A DNA stretch of 64,000 nt from Achromobacter denitrificans NBRC 15125 (GCF_001571365.1 NZ_BCTQ01000005.1:124001-188000), one strand, 5' to 3'; counted from the stretch's first letter, positions 45,244-55,972 are shown. Notes: a model not told the origin generated them from the letters alone. Made by a program: numbers and translations.

Positions 45244-46674
45244 CTAGATGATGCGGGAGTAGCTGGCGCCGCTGGCGGCCGATTGCAGGTAGCCATCGAA
45301 GGTCATGGCGACCGCCCGCACGAAGTACCAGCCCAGGCCGGTCACTTGCAGCTCTCCGGGCCGCAGGTCGACCAGGCCCAGTTCGGCCAGGTTGGCCATC
45401 TGCAGCAGTTCGCGGCCGAAGTAATCGCCGAAGCGCAGCTTGTGGCGCGCCTCGATGCGCGCGAAATCCACGCGCCCCTGGCACATGACGTCCATGATGA
45501 CTTCGCGCCGCGCCAGGTCGTCCGCGCTCAGCGCCAGCCCGCGCTCCACGGCGAAGCGCCCCGATTCGATGGCCGCGTAATAGTCGTCCAGCCCCTTGGC
45601 GTTCTGGCTGTAGGTATCGCCGATGCGGCCGATGGCCGATATGCCCAGCGCGACCAGGTCGCGATCGGGCTGCGTGCTGTATCCCTGGAAGTTGCGATGC
45701 AGCTCGCCGCGCCGCTTGGCGATCGCCAGCGTATCGGTATCCAGGGCGAAATGGTCCATCCCGATATAGGTGTAGCCCTGCTTCAGGAAGCCTTCGATGG
45801 CGGCGCCCAGCAGGCCGACCCGGGTGGCGCGGTCCGGCAGGTCCGCCTCGTTGATGCGGCGTTGCGGCTTGAAGCGCGTGGGCAGGTGGGCGTAGGCGTA
45901 CAGCGCGATGCGGTCGGGCCGCAGCTCGATGACCTGCGCGATGGTGCGGGCAAACGACTCCGTGGTTTGCAGGGGCAGCCCGTAGATCAGGTCCACGTTG
46001 ACCGAGGCGTAGTCCAGCTCGCGGGCGCTGCGCACCAGCGCCTGCACGTCCTCGAAGGACTGCACGCGATGCACCGCCACCTGCACGCGGGCGTCGAAAT
46101 CCTGGACGCCGAAGCTCAGGCGGTTGAAGCCCAGCTGGCGCAGATAGGCCAGCCGTTCGGGCGTCGCGGTGCGCGGATCCACTTCGATGGACAGCTCCGC
46201 GTCCGGCTGGAAGCGGAAGGCGCGGCGCAGGTCCGCCATCAGCCGGGCCAGTTCCGCGTCGGACAGGAAAGTGGGCGTTCCGCCGCCGAAATGCAGTTGC
46301 GACACCGGCACGCCGTCGCCCAGCTCCTGCACGTGCAGGTTGATCTCGGCGGCCAGCGCGTCCAGGTAGCGCGCCGCGCGGTCATGGTGACGGGTCACTA
46401 CCTTGTTACAGGCGCAGTAGTAACAGACCGACTCGCAGAAGGGAATGTGCACGTAGAGCGACAGGGGCTCGTCCGGGCTCGTCGCGCGCCGCTGCCTCAA
46501 GGCCAATCGGTAGTCCAGTTCGCCGAACCCGGTATGGTAGCGATCCGCGGTGGGATACGAGGTATAGCGAGGCCCGTTCTTGTCCAGCCGGGCGAGCAAC
46601 TGGGGCGGAAAAAAGGGCTTGGCGACCGCGGGCGCGTGGGGTTCTGACGGTAGAGGGCGTAGAGCGGCTTGCAT
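45244..46674 (-). CDS. hemN: Oxygen-independent coproporphyrinogen III dehydrogenase
   Basis: 476 residues from the ATG at 46674. The N terminus has the family segment PRYTSYPTADRYH. The radical-SAM cluster motif is CESVCYYCAC (C-x3-C-x2-C-x-C), followed by LHFGGGTPTFL, EVDPRTATPERL, YASVNVDLIYGLP and YIGMDHFAL. It converts coproporphyrinogen III to protoporphyrinogen IX without oxygen. An FNR-like box lies just upstream, fitting induction under low oxygen. Confidence 0.95.
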   Translation of the reverse strand: MQAALRPLPSEPHAPAVAKPFFPPQLLARLDKNGPRYTSYPTADRYHTGFGELDYRLALRQRRATSPDEPLSLYVHIPFCESVCYYCACNKVVTRHHDRAARYLDALAAEINLHVQELGDGVPVSQLHFGGGTPTFLSDAELARLMADLRRAFRFQPDAELSIEVDPRTATPERLAYLRQLGFNRLSFGVQDFDARVQVAVHRVQSFEDVQALVRSARELDYASVNVDLIYGLPLQTTESFARTIAQVIELRPDRIALYAYAHLPTRFKPQRRINEADLPDRATRVGLLGAAIEGFLKQGYTYIGMDHFALDTDTLAIAKRRGELHRNFQGYSTQPDRDLVALGISAIGRIGDTYSQNAKGLDDYYAAIESGRFAVERGLALSADDLARREVIMDVMCQGRVDFARIEARHKLRFGDYFGRELLQMANLAELGLVDLRPGELQVTGLGWYFVRAVAMTFDGYLQSAASGASYSRII

Positions 46675-46709
46675 ACCGTGAATTATTCGCCTGTGCCGGC
46701 CGCCCCCAC

Positions 46710-46723
46710 TTGATCTTGCGCAA
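46710..46723. promoter_or_regulatory. FNR/Anr-like box between hemN and a small gene
   Basis: TTGAT-CTTG-CGCAA matches the FNR consensus TTGAT-N4-ATCAA in eight of ten specified bases (right half CGCAA). It lies 36 bp from the hemN start and 52 bp from the divergent small gene. Confidence 0.55.
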
Positions 46724-46774
46724 ACCTTGGCCCGTAAAATGAGGCCATTCAAGCCGCAAAACGAGGAAACCACC

Positions 46775-47041
46775 ATGGGCACCGAACTGGATGGCCGCCT
46801 GCTGGCCATGCGCCAGGCCTTGGCGATCGCCATCGCCCTGTCCACCCGCAGCTCCCCGCAAGCCACCGGCATGGCGCTGGAGCTGCTCAACGACCTGAAG
46901 GCCAGCCTGGACGACACGCCCGGGGACAGTCCCTTCGAAACCCCGGAATGGGTAGCGGGCGCGCATGACGAACTGGACGGCATCGCCCGCCTGGTGCGCG
47001 CCTTCACCCAGACGCCCGAACCGGGCGCCGACGCGCAGTAG
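46775..47041 (+). CDS. Unknown 88-residue protein divergent from hemN
   Basis: Start at 46775, GAGGAAA upstream. The protein is acidic and helical (GRLLAMRQALAIAIALSTRS, MALELLNDLKASLDD), without signal or membrane segment. No family is recognised. It shares a 100-bp divergent promoter region with hemN, including an FNR-like box. Confidence 0.75.
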   Translation: MGTELDGRLLAMRQALAIAIALSTRSSPQATGMALELLNDLKASLDDTPGDSPFETPEWVAGAHDELDGIARLVRAFTQTPEPGADAQ

Positions 47042-47122
47042 GCCCGCGTCGGGCGCGCCGGCCCCGGCGCGCCCGACACGCTTTTCTCCCTCCCCCTCCC
47101 CCGACATCACACCGGCCCTATC

Positions 47123-47134
47123 TGGCCTGACCAC
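47123..47134. promoter_or_regulatory. GntR operator candidate, distal copy
   Basis: TGGCCTGACCAC, fitting the FadR-type TGG-N5-CCA/ACCA pattern, is repeated identically at 47223-47234, exactly 100 bp downstream. Confidence 0.6.
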
Positions 47135-47172
47135 CGCTGCGTAAGAGGTGGAATCCCTGTGATCGTTTTCCC

Positions 47173-47201
47173 TTGAAATACGAAATTTCCCTTCTTATTC
47201 A
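47173..47201 (+). promoter_or_regulatory. Sigma-70 promoter of the GntR gene
   Basis: TTGAAA, a 17-base spacer and TATTCA. It lies midway between the two identical operator candidates. Confidence 0.55.
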
Positions 47202-47222
47202 ATAAGGAGGTGCCTATATTGG

Positions 47223-47234
47223 TGGCCTGACCAC
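47223..47234. promoter_or_regulatory. GntR operator candidate, proximal copy
   Basis: TGGCCTGACCAC within a longer inverted repeat (GTGG-CCTGA-CCAC). It is 28 bases before the GntR start and just downstream of the -10 box, well placed for autorepression. Confidence 0.62.
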
Positions 47235-47261
47235 TGGCATGCGTTCTCGCTCTTCCAATCG

Positions 47262-48008
47262 ATGAACTCCTTCCAATCCGTTGCCGTCACCCGCCTTTAT
47301 CGCGTGATCGCCGACCAGATCGCCGGCCGGATCCGGGCGGGCGAATTCCCTCGCGGCGGCCGCCTGCCTTCCGAGCGGGAACTGGCCGAGCAGCTCCAGG
47401 TCAGCCGCGCCTCCATCCGAGAGGCCCTGATCGCGCTGGAGATCGAAGGCTACGTCGAAGTGCGGGTGGGAACCGGGGTCTTCGTGATCCGCGACGGCGC
47501 CGGCTTCCCGGCGGCGTCCGGCGCCCCCGGGCAAGCGGCCCGGGAACACGACGACATCGGCCCCTTCGACCTGCTGGAAGCGCGCATGCTGATCGAGCCC
47601 GAATGCGCCGGCATGGCCGCGCAGCAGGCCTCCCCGGCCCAGATCGCGGCCATCCGCGACGCCCACGAAAGCATGTCGCTCACCGACTCCCCGGGCCGGC
47701 ACGACCGCGAATTCCACAATGCCATCGCCGCCGCCTGCGGCAACGCCGCCGTCGCGGCCGCGGTGGCCCGGCTGTGGGAGCTGACGCAGGCCAGCTCCGT
47801 GTACAGCCGCATGCAGGATTATTTCGTCAATACCAAGGTCTGGGCGGCGGCGCATGCCGAACATCAGCGGATCCTGGTCGCCATCCAGGCGCGCGATCCC
47901 ATCCGCGCGCGGCACGCCATGCACGCGCACCTGCTCGGCATCCTGGCGCGCCTGCGGGAAGACTTCGGCGACGACAGCACCCCGCGCAACGCCCACTCCC
48001 ATCCATAA
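47262..48008 (+). CDS. GntR-family (FadR/FCD) regulator of the ABC-dehydratase locus
   Basis: 248 residues. The winged helix (about 10-80) has GGRLPSERELAEQLQVSRAS and IREALIALEIEGYVEVR. The FCD domain has EARMLIEPECAGMAA, DREFHNAIAAACGN and AAHAEHQRILVAI with metal-type histidines, ending in RARHAMHAHLLGI. FCD regulators of this group often sense sugar acids or related carboxylates. It is the first gene before the transporter, 230 bp away. GGAGG at 47206 is too far upstream to serve the ATG, so initiation looks weak. Confidence 0.88.
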   Translation: MNSFQSVAVTRLYRVIADQIAGRIRAGEFPRGGRLPSERELAEQLQVSRASIREALIALEIEGYVEVRVGTGVFVIRDGAGFPAASGAPGQAAREHDDIGPFDLLEARMLIEPECAGMAAQQASPAQIAAIRDAHESMSLTDSPGRHDREFHNAIAAACGNAAVAAAVARLWELTQASSVYSRMQDYFVNTKVWAAAHAEHQRILVAIQARDPIRARHAMHAHLLGILARLREDFGDDSTPRNAHSHP

Positions 48009-48151
48009 GGACACCGCCATGCCGCAGCGCATTCCCGATCGCGCCTCCCGCGCACCGCCGGTGTCGCCGCTTTGGTGCGCGGCGCGTTGAAGAGCACCCA
48101 GACGAAGCATTGTTGTAGCGGCTCCACCCGAAGTACCCCTGAAAACGCAGG

Positions 48152-48167
48152 TGGCATGAGGTTTGCT
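48152..48167 (+). promoter_or_regulatory. Sigma-54 promoter of the ABC transporter operon
   Basis: TGGCATGAGGTTTGCT carries GG and GC exactly 10 bases apart. It shares TGGCATG and TTTGCTTG with the glnK-amtB promoter. It lies 70 bases before the binding-protein start, in a gap otherwise without a gene. Confidence 0.72.
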
Positions 48168-48237
48168 TGCTGGCGCATGGCATACGCCGCGCGACGGCAG
48201 ACACCTGTCACACCCTTTTCCAGCCCGGAGGCTCGCA

Positions 48238-49812
48238 GTGAAATCGCAAAAATGGTTCTACCTGAAGCTCGGCGCCCTGGCCCTGGCGGCCGCGCTGCCC
48301 GCCACGCAGGCCCTGGCCCAGACCAAGGGCGGCACGCTGAACATGATCGTCCAGCCCGAGCCGCCCGTGATCGTGACCGCCATCAACCAGCAGGGGCCCA
48401 CGCAATTTGTCGCGGGCAAGATCTATGAAAGCCTGCTGACCTACTCCACCGAACTCAAGCCGCAGCCCGGCCTCGCCAAGTCCTGGGAAGCGTCGCCCGA
48501 CGGCCTGACCTACACCTTCCACCTGCAGGAGAACGTCAAGTGGCATGACGGCAAGCCCTTTTCCTCCGAAGACGTGGTGTTCTCGCTGGCGGACATGCTG
48601 CCCAAGACCCACGCCCGGGCGCGCGTGATCCTGAACAAGTTCGTCGATTCGGTGCAGGCGCCGGACGCGAAGACGGTGGTGGTCAAGCTGAAGACGCCCT
48701 TCCCCGCCTTCATGCTGATGTTCGAGCCGGGCTTCGCCCCCATCATGCCCAAGCACCTGTACGCGGGCACCGACTACATGACCAACCCGGCCAACCAGAA
48801 GCCGGTCGGCACGGGCCCGTTCATGTTCAAGGAATGGAAGCGCGGCGAATACATCAAGCTCACCCGCAACCCCGACTACTGGAAGCCGGGCAAGCCCTAC
48901 CTGGACGAGCTGGTGTTCAACGTCATTCCCGACGCGGCCTCGCGCGCGGTGGCGTTCGAGCGCGGCAGCGTGGACGTGCTGCGCGGCGGCGACGTGGACA
49001 ACGTCGACATCAAGCGCCTGCGCGCCCTGCCCAAGGTGGAATACACCACGGCCGGCTGGGAGATGTTCTCGCCCCAGGCCTACCTGATCTTCAACATGCG
49101 CAAGCCGCCCTTCGACAACCTGAAGGTGCGCCAGGCCGTCATGGCCGCGATCAACCGCAACATGGTGGTCAACAACATCTTCTTCGGCCTGGGCAAAGTG
49201 TCCACCAGCCCCTTCGTCACCACCGAGATGTTCTACGACAAGAACATGCCGGCCCTGCCCTTCGACATGAAGAAGGCGCGCGCGCTGATCAAGGAGTCCG
49301 GCATCAAACCCGAGGACTACACGATCCGCCAGCTGAGCTTCCCCTACGGATCGACCTGGGACCGGCTGGGCGAGTACACCAAGCAGGCCCTGGAGCAACT
49401 GGGCTTCAAGGTGAACGTGGAATCCACCGACGCGGGCGGCTGGGCCAGCCGCACCGGCAACTGGGACTTCGACATGACGACCACCTTCACCTACCAGTAC
49501 GGCGACCCCGCGCTGGGCGTGCAGCGGCTCTACATCTCGTCGAACATCGTGAAGGGCTCGCCGTTCGCCAACGTGCAGGGCTACAGCAACCCCGAGACCG
49601 ACAAGCTCTGGGAAGCCGCCGCCTCGGAAGTGGATGCCGCCAAGCGCCAGGAAATCTACACCCGGCTGCAGACCACGCTGGTCAATGACATCGCCAACGG
49701 CTTTCTCGTCGACATGGAGTTCCCCACCCTGTATCGCGCCAACGTGAAGAACCTCGTGAAGACCGCCATCGGCCTGAACGAGAGCTTCGACGACGTGTAC
49801 ATCGAGAAGTAA
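48238..49812 (+). CDS. ABC transporter solute-binding protein, family 5 (DppA/OppA type)
   Basis: 524 residues from the GTG at 48238 with GGAGG upstream. A signal peptide ends in ATQALAQ, so it is periplasmic. Family segments are YESLLTYSTELKPQPGLAKS, WHDGKPFSSEDVVFSL, VGTGPFMFKEWKRGEYI and VRQAVMAAINRN. Family 5 proteins bind peptides, nickel or oligosaccharides. The neighbouring sugar-acid dehydratase makes a saccharide or aldonic-acid-like ligand plausible. First gene of the operon behind the sigma-54 promoter. Confidence 0.92.
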   Translation: MKSQKWFYLKLGALALAAALPATQALAQTKGGTLNMIVQPEPPVIVTAINQQGPTQFVAGKIYESLLTYSTELKPQPGLAKSWEASPDGLTYTFHLQENVKWHDGKPFSSEDVVFSLADMLPKTHARARVILNKFVDSVQAPDAKTVVVKLKTPFPAFMLMFEPGFAPIMPKHLYAGTDYMTNPANQKPVGTGPFMFKEWKRGEYIKLTRNPDYWKPGKPYLDELVFNVIPDAASRAVAFERGSVDVLRGGDVDNVDIKRLRALPKVEYTTAGWEMFSPQAYLIFNMRKPPFDNLKVRQAVMAAINRNMVVNNIFFGLGKVSTSPFVTTEMFYDKNMPALPFDMKKARALIKESGIKPEDYTIRQLSFPYGSTWDRLGEYTKQALEQLGFKVNVESTDAGGWASRTGNWDFDMTTTFTYQYGDPALGVQRLYISSNIVKGSPFANVQGYSNPETDKLWEAAASEVDAAKRQEIYTRLQTTLVNDIANGFLVDMEFPTLYRANVKNLVKTAIGLNESFDDVYIEK

Positions 49813-49904
49813 GCGCGACCTCGGGGAGCCGCCGCGGCCGATCGCGGCGGCTCCCCGGCAGCGCGACGGAAACGAGCCCCGCCCGTCCACGGAGGAGCCC
49901 CAGC

Positions 49905-50912
49905 ATGAAATTCCTGTCTTTCCTCTTGTCCCGCGTCGGCAAGGCCCTGGTGGTCGTGCTGGGCGTGGTAATCATCAATTTCTTCCTGATCCGCCTGGCG
50001 CCCGGCGACCCCGCCGCCGTGCTCGCGGGCCAGGCGGGCGCGGGCGACGCCGCCTACGTCGAACAGCTGCGCGCGGCCTTCGGGCTGGACAAGCCCATCC
50101 TGACCCAGCTGCTGCTGTACCTGAAGGGCGTGGTCCAGCTGGACCTGGGCTTTTCCTACCGCAACCACGTGCCGGTGCTCGACCTGATCGTGGAACGCCT
50201 GCCCGCCACGTTCTTGCTGATGTCCTGCGCCTTCGTGTTCTCCATCGTGCTGGGCGTGTTCCTGGGCGTCGTGGCGGCCAAGGCCCGCTACCGCAACAAG
50301 CGCCGCTGGATCGACAGCTCGGTCATGACGGGCGCCCTGCTGCTCTACGCCACGCCGCTGTTCTGGCTGTCGCTCATGGGCATCCTGCTGTTTTCGGTGG
50401 TGCTGGGCTGGCTGCCGGCCTTCGGCATGGAGACCGTGGGCGCCGGCCTGACGGGCTGGGCCCGCGCCGCCGACATCGCGCAGCACCTGGTCCTGCCCAC
50501 GGTGACGCTGGGCTGCTTCTTCATGGCCGTCTACGTGCGCCTGACCCGCGCCTCCATGCTGGAAGTGATCGGCATGGACTTCGTGAAGACGGCCCGCGCG
50601 AAAGGCGTGAGCCCGGGGCGCGTGATCCGCGCGCACGTGCTGCGCAACGCCCTGCTGCCCGTGATCACGTTCGCCGGCATCCAGCTGGGCCAGATGGCGG
50701 GCGGCGCCGTGCTGACCGAGACGGTGTTCGCCTGGCCCGGCATCGGCCGGCTGATGTTCGACGCCCTGCTGCAGCGCGACTACCAGCTGCTGCTGGGCAT
50801 CTTCCTGGTCACGTCCATCATGGTGGTGGTCTTCAACCTGCTGACCGACGTGCTGTACCGCCTCATCGACCCGCGCATCGCCGCGGGCGCGCAGCAAGGA
50901 GCCGCCGCATGA
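49905..50912 (+). CDS. ABC transporter permease, DppB type
   Basis: 335 residues, six predicted membrane helices. The start region KFLSFLLSRVGKALVVVL, RLAPGDPAAVLAGQ and the cytoplasmic coupling loop ARAKGVSPGRVIRAHVLRNA are typical of DppB/OppB. GGAGGAG precedes the ATG. It pairs with the next permease, whose start overlaps this stop by four bases. Confidence 0.93.
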   Translation: MKFLSFLLSRVGKALVVVLGVVIINFFLIRLAPGDPAAVLAGQAGAGDAAYVEQLRAAFGLDKPILTQLLLYLKGVVQLDLGFSYRNHVPVLDLIVERLPATFLLMSCAFVFSIVLGVFLGVVAAKARYRNKRRWIDSSVMTGALLLYATPLFWLSLMGILLFSVVLGWLPAFGMETVGAGLTGWARAADIAQHLVLPTVTLGCFFMAVYVRLTRASMLEVIGMDFVKTARAKGVSPGRVIRAHVLRNALLPVITFAGIQLGQMAGGAVLTETVFAWPGIGRLMFDALLQRDYQLLLGIFLVTSIMVVVFNLLTDVLYRLIDPRIAAGAQQGAAA

Positions 50913-51748
50913 AGGCTTTCGCCCAACGCTATATGCGCAACTACGGCGCGGTGGCCGGCCTGGCCATCATGCTGATCGTGGTCGTCGTGGCCCTGGCCGC
51001 CCCGTTGCTGTACGAGGAATCGCCCTGGATGATGGTGGCCGACCCGCTGATCCCGCCGTTCACCAACGCCGACTATCCCTTCGGCACCGACATGCTGGGG
51101 CGCGACATCACCGCCGGCCTGGTCTGGGGCGCCCGGGTGTCGCTGATGGTGGGCCTGCTTTCCACCGCCGTGGCCCTGGCCTTCGGCATCCTGGTGGGCG
51201 CGGTGGCGGGCTACTGCGGCGGGCGGCTGGACGATGCGCTGATGCGCTTCACCGAATTCTTCCAGACCATTCCGCAACTCGCCATGGCCGTCGTGCTGGT
51301 GGCCATCCTGAGCCCCTCCGTCTACTCCATCATGGGCGCCATCGCGGTCGTTTCATGGCCGCCCGCCGCGCGCCTGGTGCGGTCGGAATTCATGACGCTC
51401 AAGCAGCGCGAATTCGTGCAGGCGGCCATCGTGATCGGGCAGACGCCGGCCCGCATCGTCGGCACCCAGATCCTGCCCAACGCCATGTCGCCCATCATCG
51501 TGTCGGCGTCCTTCATGGTGGCGACCGCCATCCTGACCGAATCCGCGCTGTCCTTCCTGGGCCTGGGCGACCGCAACCTGATGAGCTGGGGTTTCATGAT
51601 CGGCGCCGCGCGCACCATGATCCGCGAGGCCTGGTGGATGAGCGTCTGGCCCGGCGTGGCCATCCTGCTGACCGTGCTGGCCATCAACCTGATCGGCGAA
51701 GGGCTGAACGACGCGCTCAATCCGCAACTGCGCAAACGCGGCGAATAG
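50909..51748 (+). CDS. ABC transporter permease, DppC type
   Basis: 279 residues, six predicted helices. FGTDMLGRDITAGLVWGAR and the coupling loop FVQAAIVIGQTPARIVGTQI with ILPNAMSPIIV identify DppC/OppC. Its ATG overlaps the DppB stop (ATGA at 50909-50912), and the fused ATPase gene starts nine bases after its end. Confidence 0.93.
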   Translation: MKAFAQRYMRNYGAVAGLAIMLIVVVVALAAPLLYEESPWMMVADPLIPPFTNADYPFGTDMLGRDITAGLVWGARVSLMVGLLSTAVALAFGILVGAVAGYCGGRLDDALMRFTEFFQTIPQLAMAVVLVAILSPSVYSIMGAIAVVSWPPAARLVRSEFMTLKQREFVQAAIVIGQTPARIVGTQILPNAMSPIIVSASFMVATAILTESALSFLGLGDRNLMSWGFMIGAARTMIREAWWMSVWPGVAILLTVLAINLIGEGLNDALNPQLRKRGE

Positions 51749-51757
51749 GGAAACGCC

Positions 51758-53389
<1,632 letters not shown>

Positions 53390-53440
53390 GCCGCGGCTTC
53401 GCCCTCATCGTTCATTTCCACACACCCAGGAGAACCTTCC

Positions 53441-53731
53441 ATGCAACGCCCCGCCGCCAAGCCGACCGTGCAGATCGACAACGAGCAGGTCACCGTCACC
53501 GAATGGCGCTTTCCGCCCGGCGGCGAAACGGGATGGCACCGCCACGGCATGAACTACGTCGTCGTGCCCCAGACCACCGGCCCGCTGCTGCTGGAAACGC
53601 CCGACGGCCAGGTCACCAGCCAGCTCACCACCGGCGTGGCCTACTACCGCCCGGTGGGTGTGGAGCACAATGTCATCAACCCCGGCGAAACCGAATTCGT
53701 GTTCGTCGAAATCGAACTCAAGCGCGCGTAG
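53441..53731 (+). CDS. Small cupin protein
   Basis: 96 residues with the single cupin barrel: FPPGGETGWHRHGMNYVVV supplies the first metal-binding histidines and glutamate, and YYRPVGVEHNVIN the last histidine. AGGAG precedes the ATG. Such small cupins can be isomerases, sugar-binding or metal-binding accessory proteins. Placed between the transporter and dehydratase genes, it may act on or bind the imported compound. Confidence 0.88.
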   Translation: MQRPAAKPTVQIDNEQVTVTEWRFPPGGETGWHRHGMNYVVVPQTTGPLLLETPDGQVTSQLTTGVAYYRPVGVEHNVINPGETEFVFVEIELKRA

Positions 53732-53776
53732 CGGGAGCGGCCGGGCCGCCACTCGACGGGCGCAAGGGAGGTTCCC

Positions 53777-55558
53777 ATGCCACAGACTCCCCGCAAGCTG
53801 CGCAGCCAGAAATGGTTCGACGACCCGGCGCGCGCCGACATGACCGCCATCTATGTCGAGCGCTACCTCAACTACGGCCTGACGCGACAGGAACTGCAAT
53901 CGGGGCGGCCCATCATCGGCATCGCCCAGACCGGCAGCGACCTGGTGCCCTGCAACCGCCACCATCTGGCCCTGGCCGATCGCATCCGCGACGGCATCCG
54001 CGACGCCGGCGGCATCCCGATGGAGTTTTTCGTCCATCCGCTGGCCGAGCAGGGCCGCCGCCCCACCGCCGCCCTGGACCGCAACCTGGCTTATCTGGGG
54101 CTGGTCGAAATCCTGCACGGCTATCCGCTGGACGGCGTGGTGCTGACCACGGGCTGCGACAAGACCACGCCCGCCTGCCTCATGGCCGCGGCCACCGTCG
54201 ACATCCCCGCCATCGTGCTCTCGGGCGGACCGATGCTCGACGGCTGGTACGAAGGCCGGCGCGTGGGCTCGGGCACGGTCATCTGGCATGCCCGCAACCT
54301 GATGGCCGCCGGCAAGCTGGACTATGAAGGCTTCATGACCCTGGCCACCGCCTCGTCCCCGTCGATCGGACACTGCAACACCATGGGCACGGCGCTCTCG
54401 ATGAATTCGCTGGCCGAGGCGCTGGGCATGTCGCTGCCCACCTGCGCCAGCATTCCCGCCCCATACCGGGAACGCGGCCAGATGGCCTACGCCACCGGCA
54501 TGCGCATCTGCGACATGGTCCGCGCCGACGTCCGACCCAGCCATATCCTGACCCGGCGGGCCTTCGAAAACGCCATCGTCGTCGCGTCCGCGCTGGGGGC
54601 CTCCAGCAATTGCCCTCCCCACCTCATCGCCATCGCGCGCCATGCCGGCATCGAGCTGAGCCTGGACGACTGGCAGCGGCTGGGCGAAGACGTGCCGCTG
54701 CTGGCCAACTGCGTGCCGGCCGGCGAATACCTGGGCGAAGGATTCCATCGCGCGGGCGGCGTTCCCGCCGTGCTCCATGAGCTGGCGGCGGCCGGCCGCC
54801 TGCACCTGGACTGCCCCACCGTGTCCGGCAAGACCATCGGCGACATCGCCGCCCGCGCCCGCACCCACGACGCCGACGTCATCCGCAGCTGCGACGCCCC
54901 GCTCAAGCATCACGCCGGATTCATCGTCCTGTCCGGCAATTTCTTCGACAGCGCGATCATGAAGATGTCGGTGGTGGGCGACGATTTCCGCCGCGCTTAC
55001 CTGTCGGAGCCCGGCTCGGAAAACGCCTTCGAGGCGCGCGCCATCGTGTTCGAAGGGCCCGAGGACTACCACGCGCGCATCGACGACCCGGCCCTGAACA
55101 TCGATGAGCACTGCATTCTGGTCATCCGCGGCGCCGGCGACGTGGGCTACCCGGGCAGCGCGGAAGTGGTCAACATGGCGCCGCCTTCGCAGTTGCTCAA
55201 GCGCGGTATCGAATCCTTGCCCTGCATGGGCGACGGACGCCAGAGCGGCACCTCGGCCAGCCCTTCCATCCTGAACATGTCGCCCGAGGCCGCGGTGGGC
55301 GGAGGCCTGGCGCTGCTGGCGACGGGCGACCGGATCCGGGTCGACCTGAACCAGCGCACCGTCACGCTGCTCGTGAACGAAAAGGAATTGGAGCGGCGCC
55401 GGCAACGCCCCGGCTACCAGGCGCCCGAGTCGCAAACGCCGTGGCAGGAGCTGTACCGGCAACTGGTCGGCCAGTTGTCGACCGGCGGCTGCCTGGAACC
55501 CGCCACCCTGTACCTGAGGGTCGTGGAGACCCGCGGCGACCCCAGGCATTCGCACTGA
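53777..55558 (+). CDS. IlvD/Edd-family sugar-acid dehydratase
   Basis: 593 residues, the length of the aldonic-acid (arabinonate/xylonate) branch. Iron-sulfur ligands are at Cys59 (DLVPCNRHH), Cys127 (LTTGCDKTTPACLMAA) and Cys200 (PSIGHCNTMGTALSM), spaced as in pentonate dehydratases. Further family segments are SGPTVSGKT-like (CPTVSGKTIGDIA), VLSGNFFDSAIMK and GDGRQSGTSASPS. It should convert a sugar acid to its 2-keto-3-deoxy form. No KDG-type aldolase or dehydrogenase gene follows in the window, so the rest of the pathway is elsewhere. Confidence 0.92.
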   Translation: MPQTPRKLRSQKWFDDPARADMTAIYVERYLNYGLTRQELQSGRPIIGIAQTGSDLVPCNRHHLALADRIRDGIRDAGGIPMEFFVHPLAEQGRRPTAALDRNLAYLGLVEILHGYPLDGVVLTTGCDKTTPACLMAAATVDIPAIVLSGGPMLDGWYEGRRVGSGTVIWHARNLMAAGKLDYEGFMTLATASSPSIGHCNTMGTALSMNSLAEALGMSLPTCASIPAPYRERGQMAYATGMRICDMVRADVRPSHILTRRAFENAIVVASALGASSNCPPHLIAIARHAGIELSLDDWQRLGEDVPLLANCVPAGEYLGEGFHRAGGVPAVLHELAAAGRLHLDCPTVSGKTIGDIAARARTHDADVIRSCDAPLKHHAGFIVLSGNFFDSAIMKMSVVGDDFRRAYLSEPGSENAFEARAIVFEGPEDYHARIDDPALNIDEHCILVIRGAGDVGYPGSAEVVNMAPPSQLLKRGIESLPCMGDGRQSGTSASPSILNMSPEAAVGGGLALLATGDRIRVDLNQRTVTLLVNEKELERRRQRPGYQAPESQTPWQELYRQLVGQLSTGGCLEPATLYLRVVETRGDPRHSH

Positions 55559-55576
55559 CGCCGCCGGCGGCGTCGC

Positions 55577-55972
55577 CTAGTCGCGAGGCGGCTCGCCGCC
55601 AGCGCCTGGTTCGCGAGGCGTCGGCCGGGAGACGACATAGGCCGCGCTGGCCAGGAAGAAAACCGCGACCGCGGCGGCCAGTTGCCACGACGGATGCGCG
55701 CCCCACCAGAACAGCACGTACCCGACCCCCATTCCCAGACAGGCATAGGCCTTGCCTTTTCCCGACACCGCGCCCTGGTCCCGCCAGGCGCGCAGGGCCG
55801 GGCCGTAGGTCGGGCTGTCCAGCAGCCATTTTTCCAGCCTGGGCGAGGACCGCGAAAAGCAGGCCACCGCCAGGATCAGGAAAATCGTCGTGGGCATGAC
55901 CGGCAGGAAAGCGCCGATGACGCCCAATGCCAGCATCAGGCAGCCCAGGCATAGCCACAGAACTCTCATCAT
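55577..55972 (-). CDS. YbaN-type (DUF454) inner-membrane protein
   Basis: 131 residues. The pattern LWLCLGCLMLALGVIGAFLP, then VMPTTIFLILAVACFSRSSP and WLLDSPTYGPALRAW matches the YbaN family closely. Two helices are at the N terminus and two near 80-115. The last residues are a hydrophilic proline-rich tail. Function of the family is unknown. Convergent with the dehydratase gene; follows the TPR lipoprotein gene by 26 bp. Confidence 0.87.
   Translation of the reverse strand: MMRVLWLCLGCLMLALGVIGAFLPVMPTTIFLILAVACFSRSSPRLEKWLLDSPTYGPALRAWRDQGAVSGKGKAYACLGMGVGYVLFWWGAHPSWQLAAAVAVFFLASAAYVVSRPTPREPGAGGEPPRD

Noticed and set aside
47206..47262. A leader peptide ending in ATGA at the GntR start (MRSRSSNR) behind GGAGG at 47206
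   Set aside because: The ATG of the short frame is about 30 bases from the GGAGG, too far for normal initiation, and an ATT start would be needed to use it.
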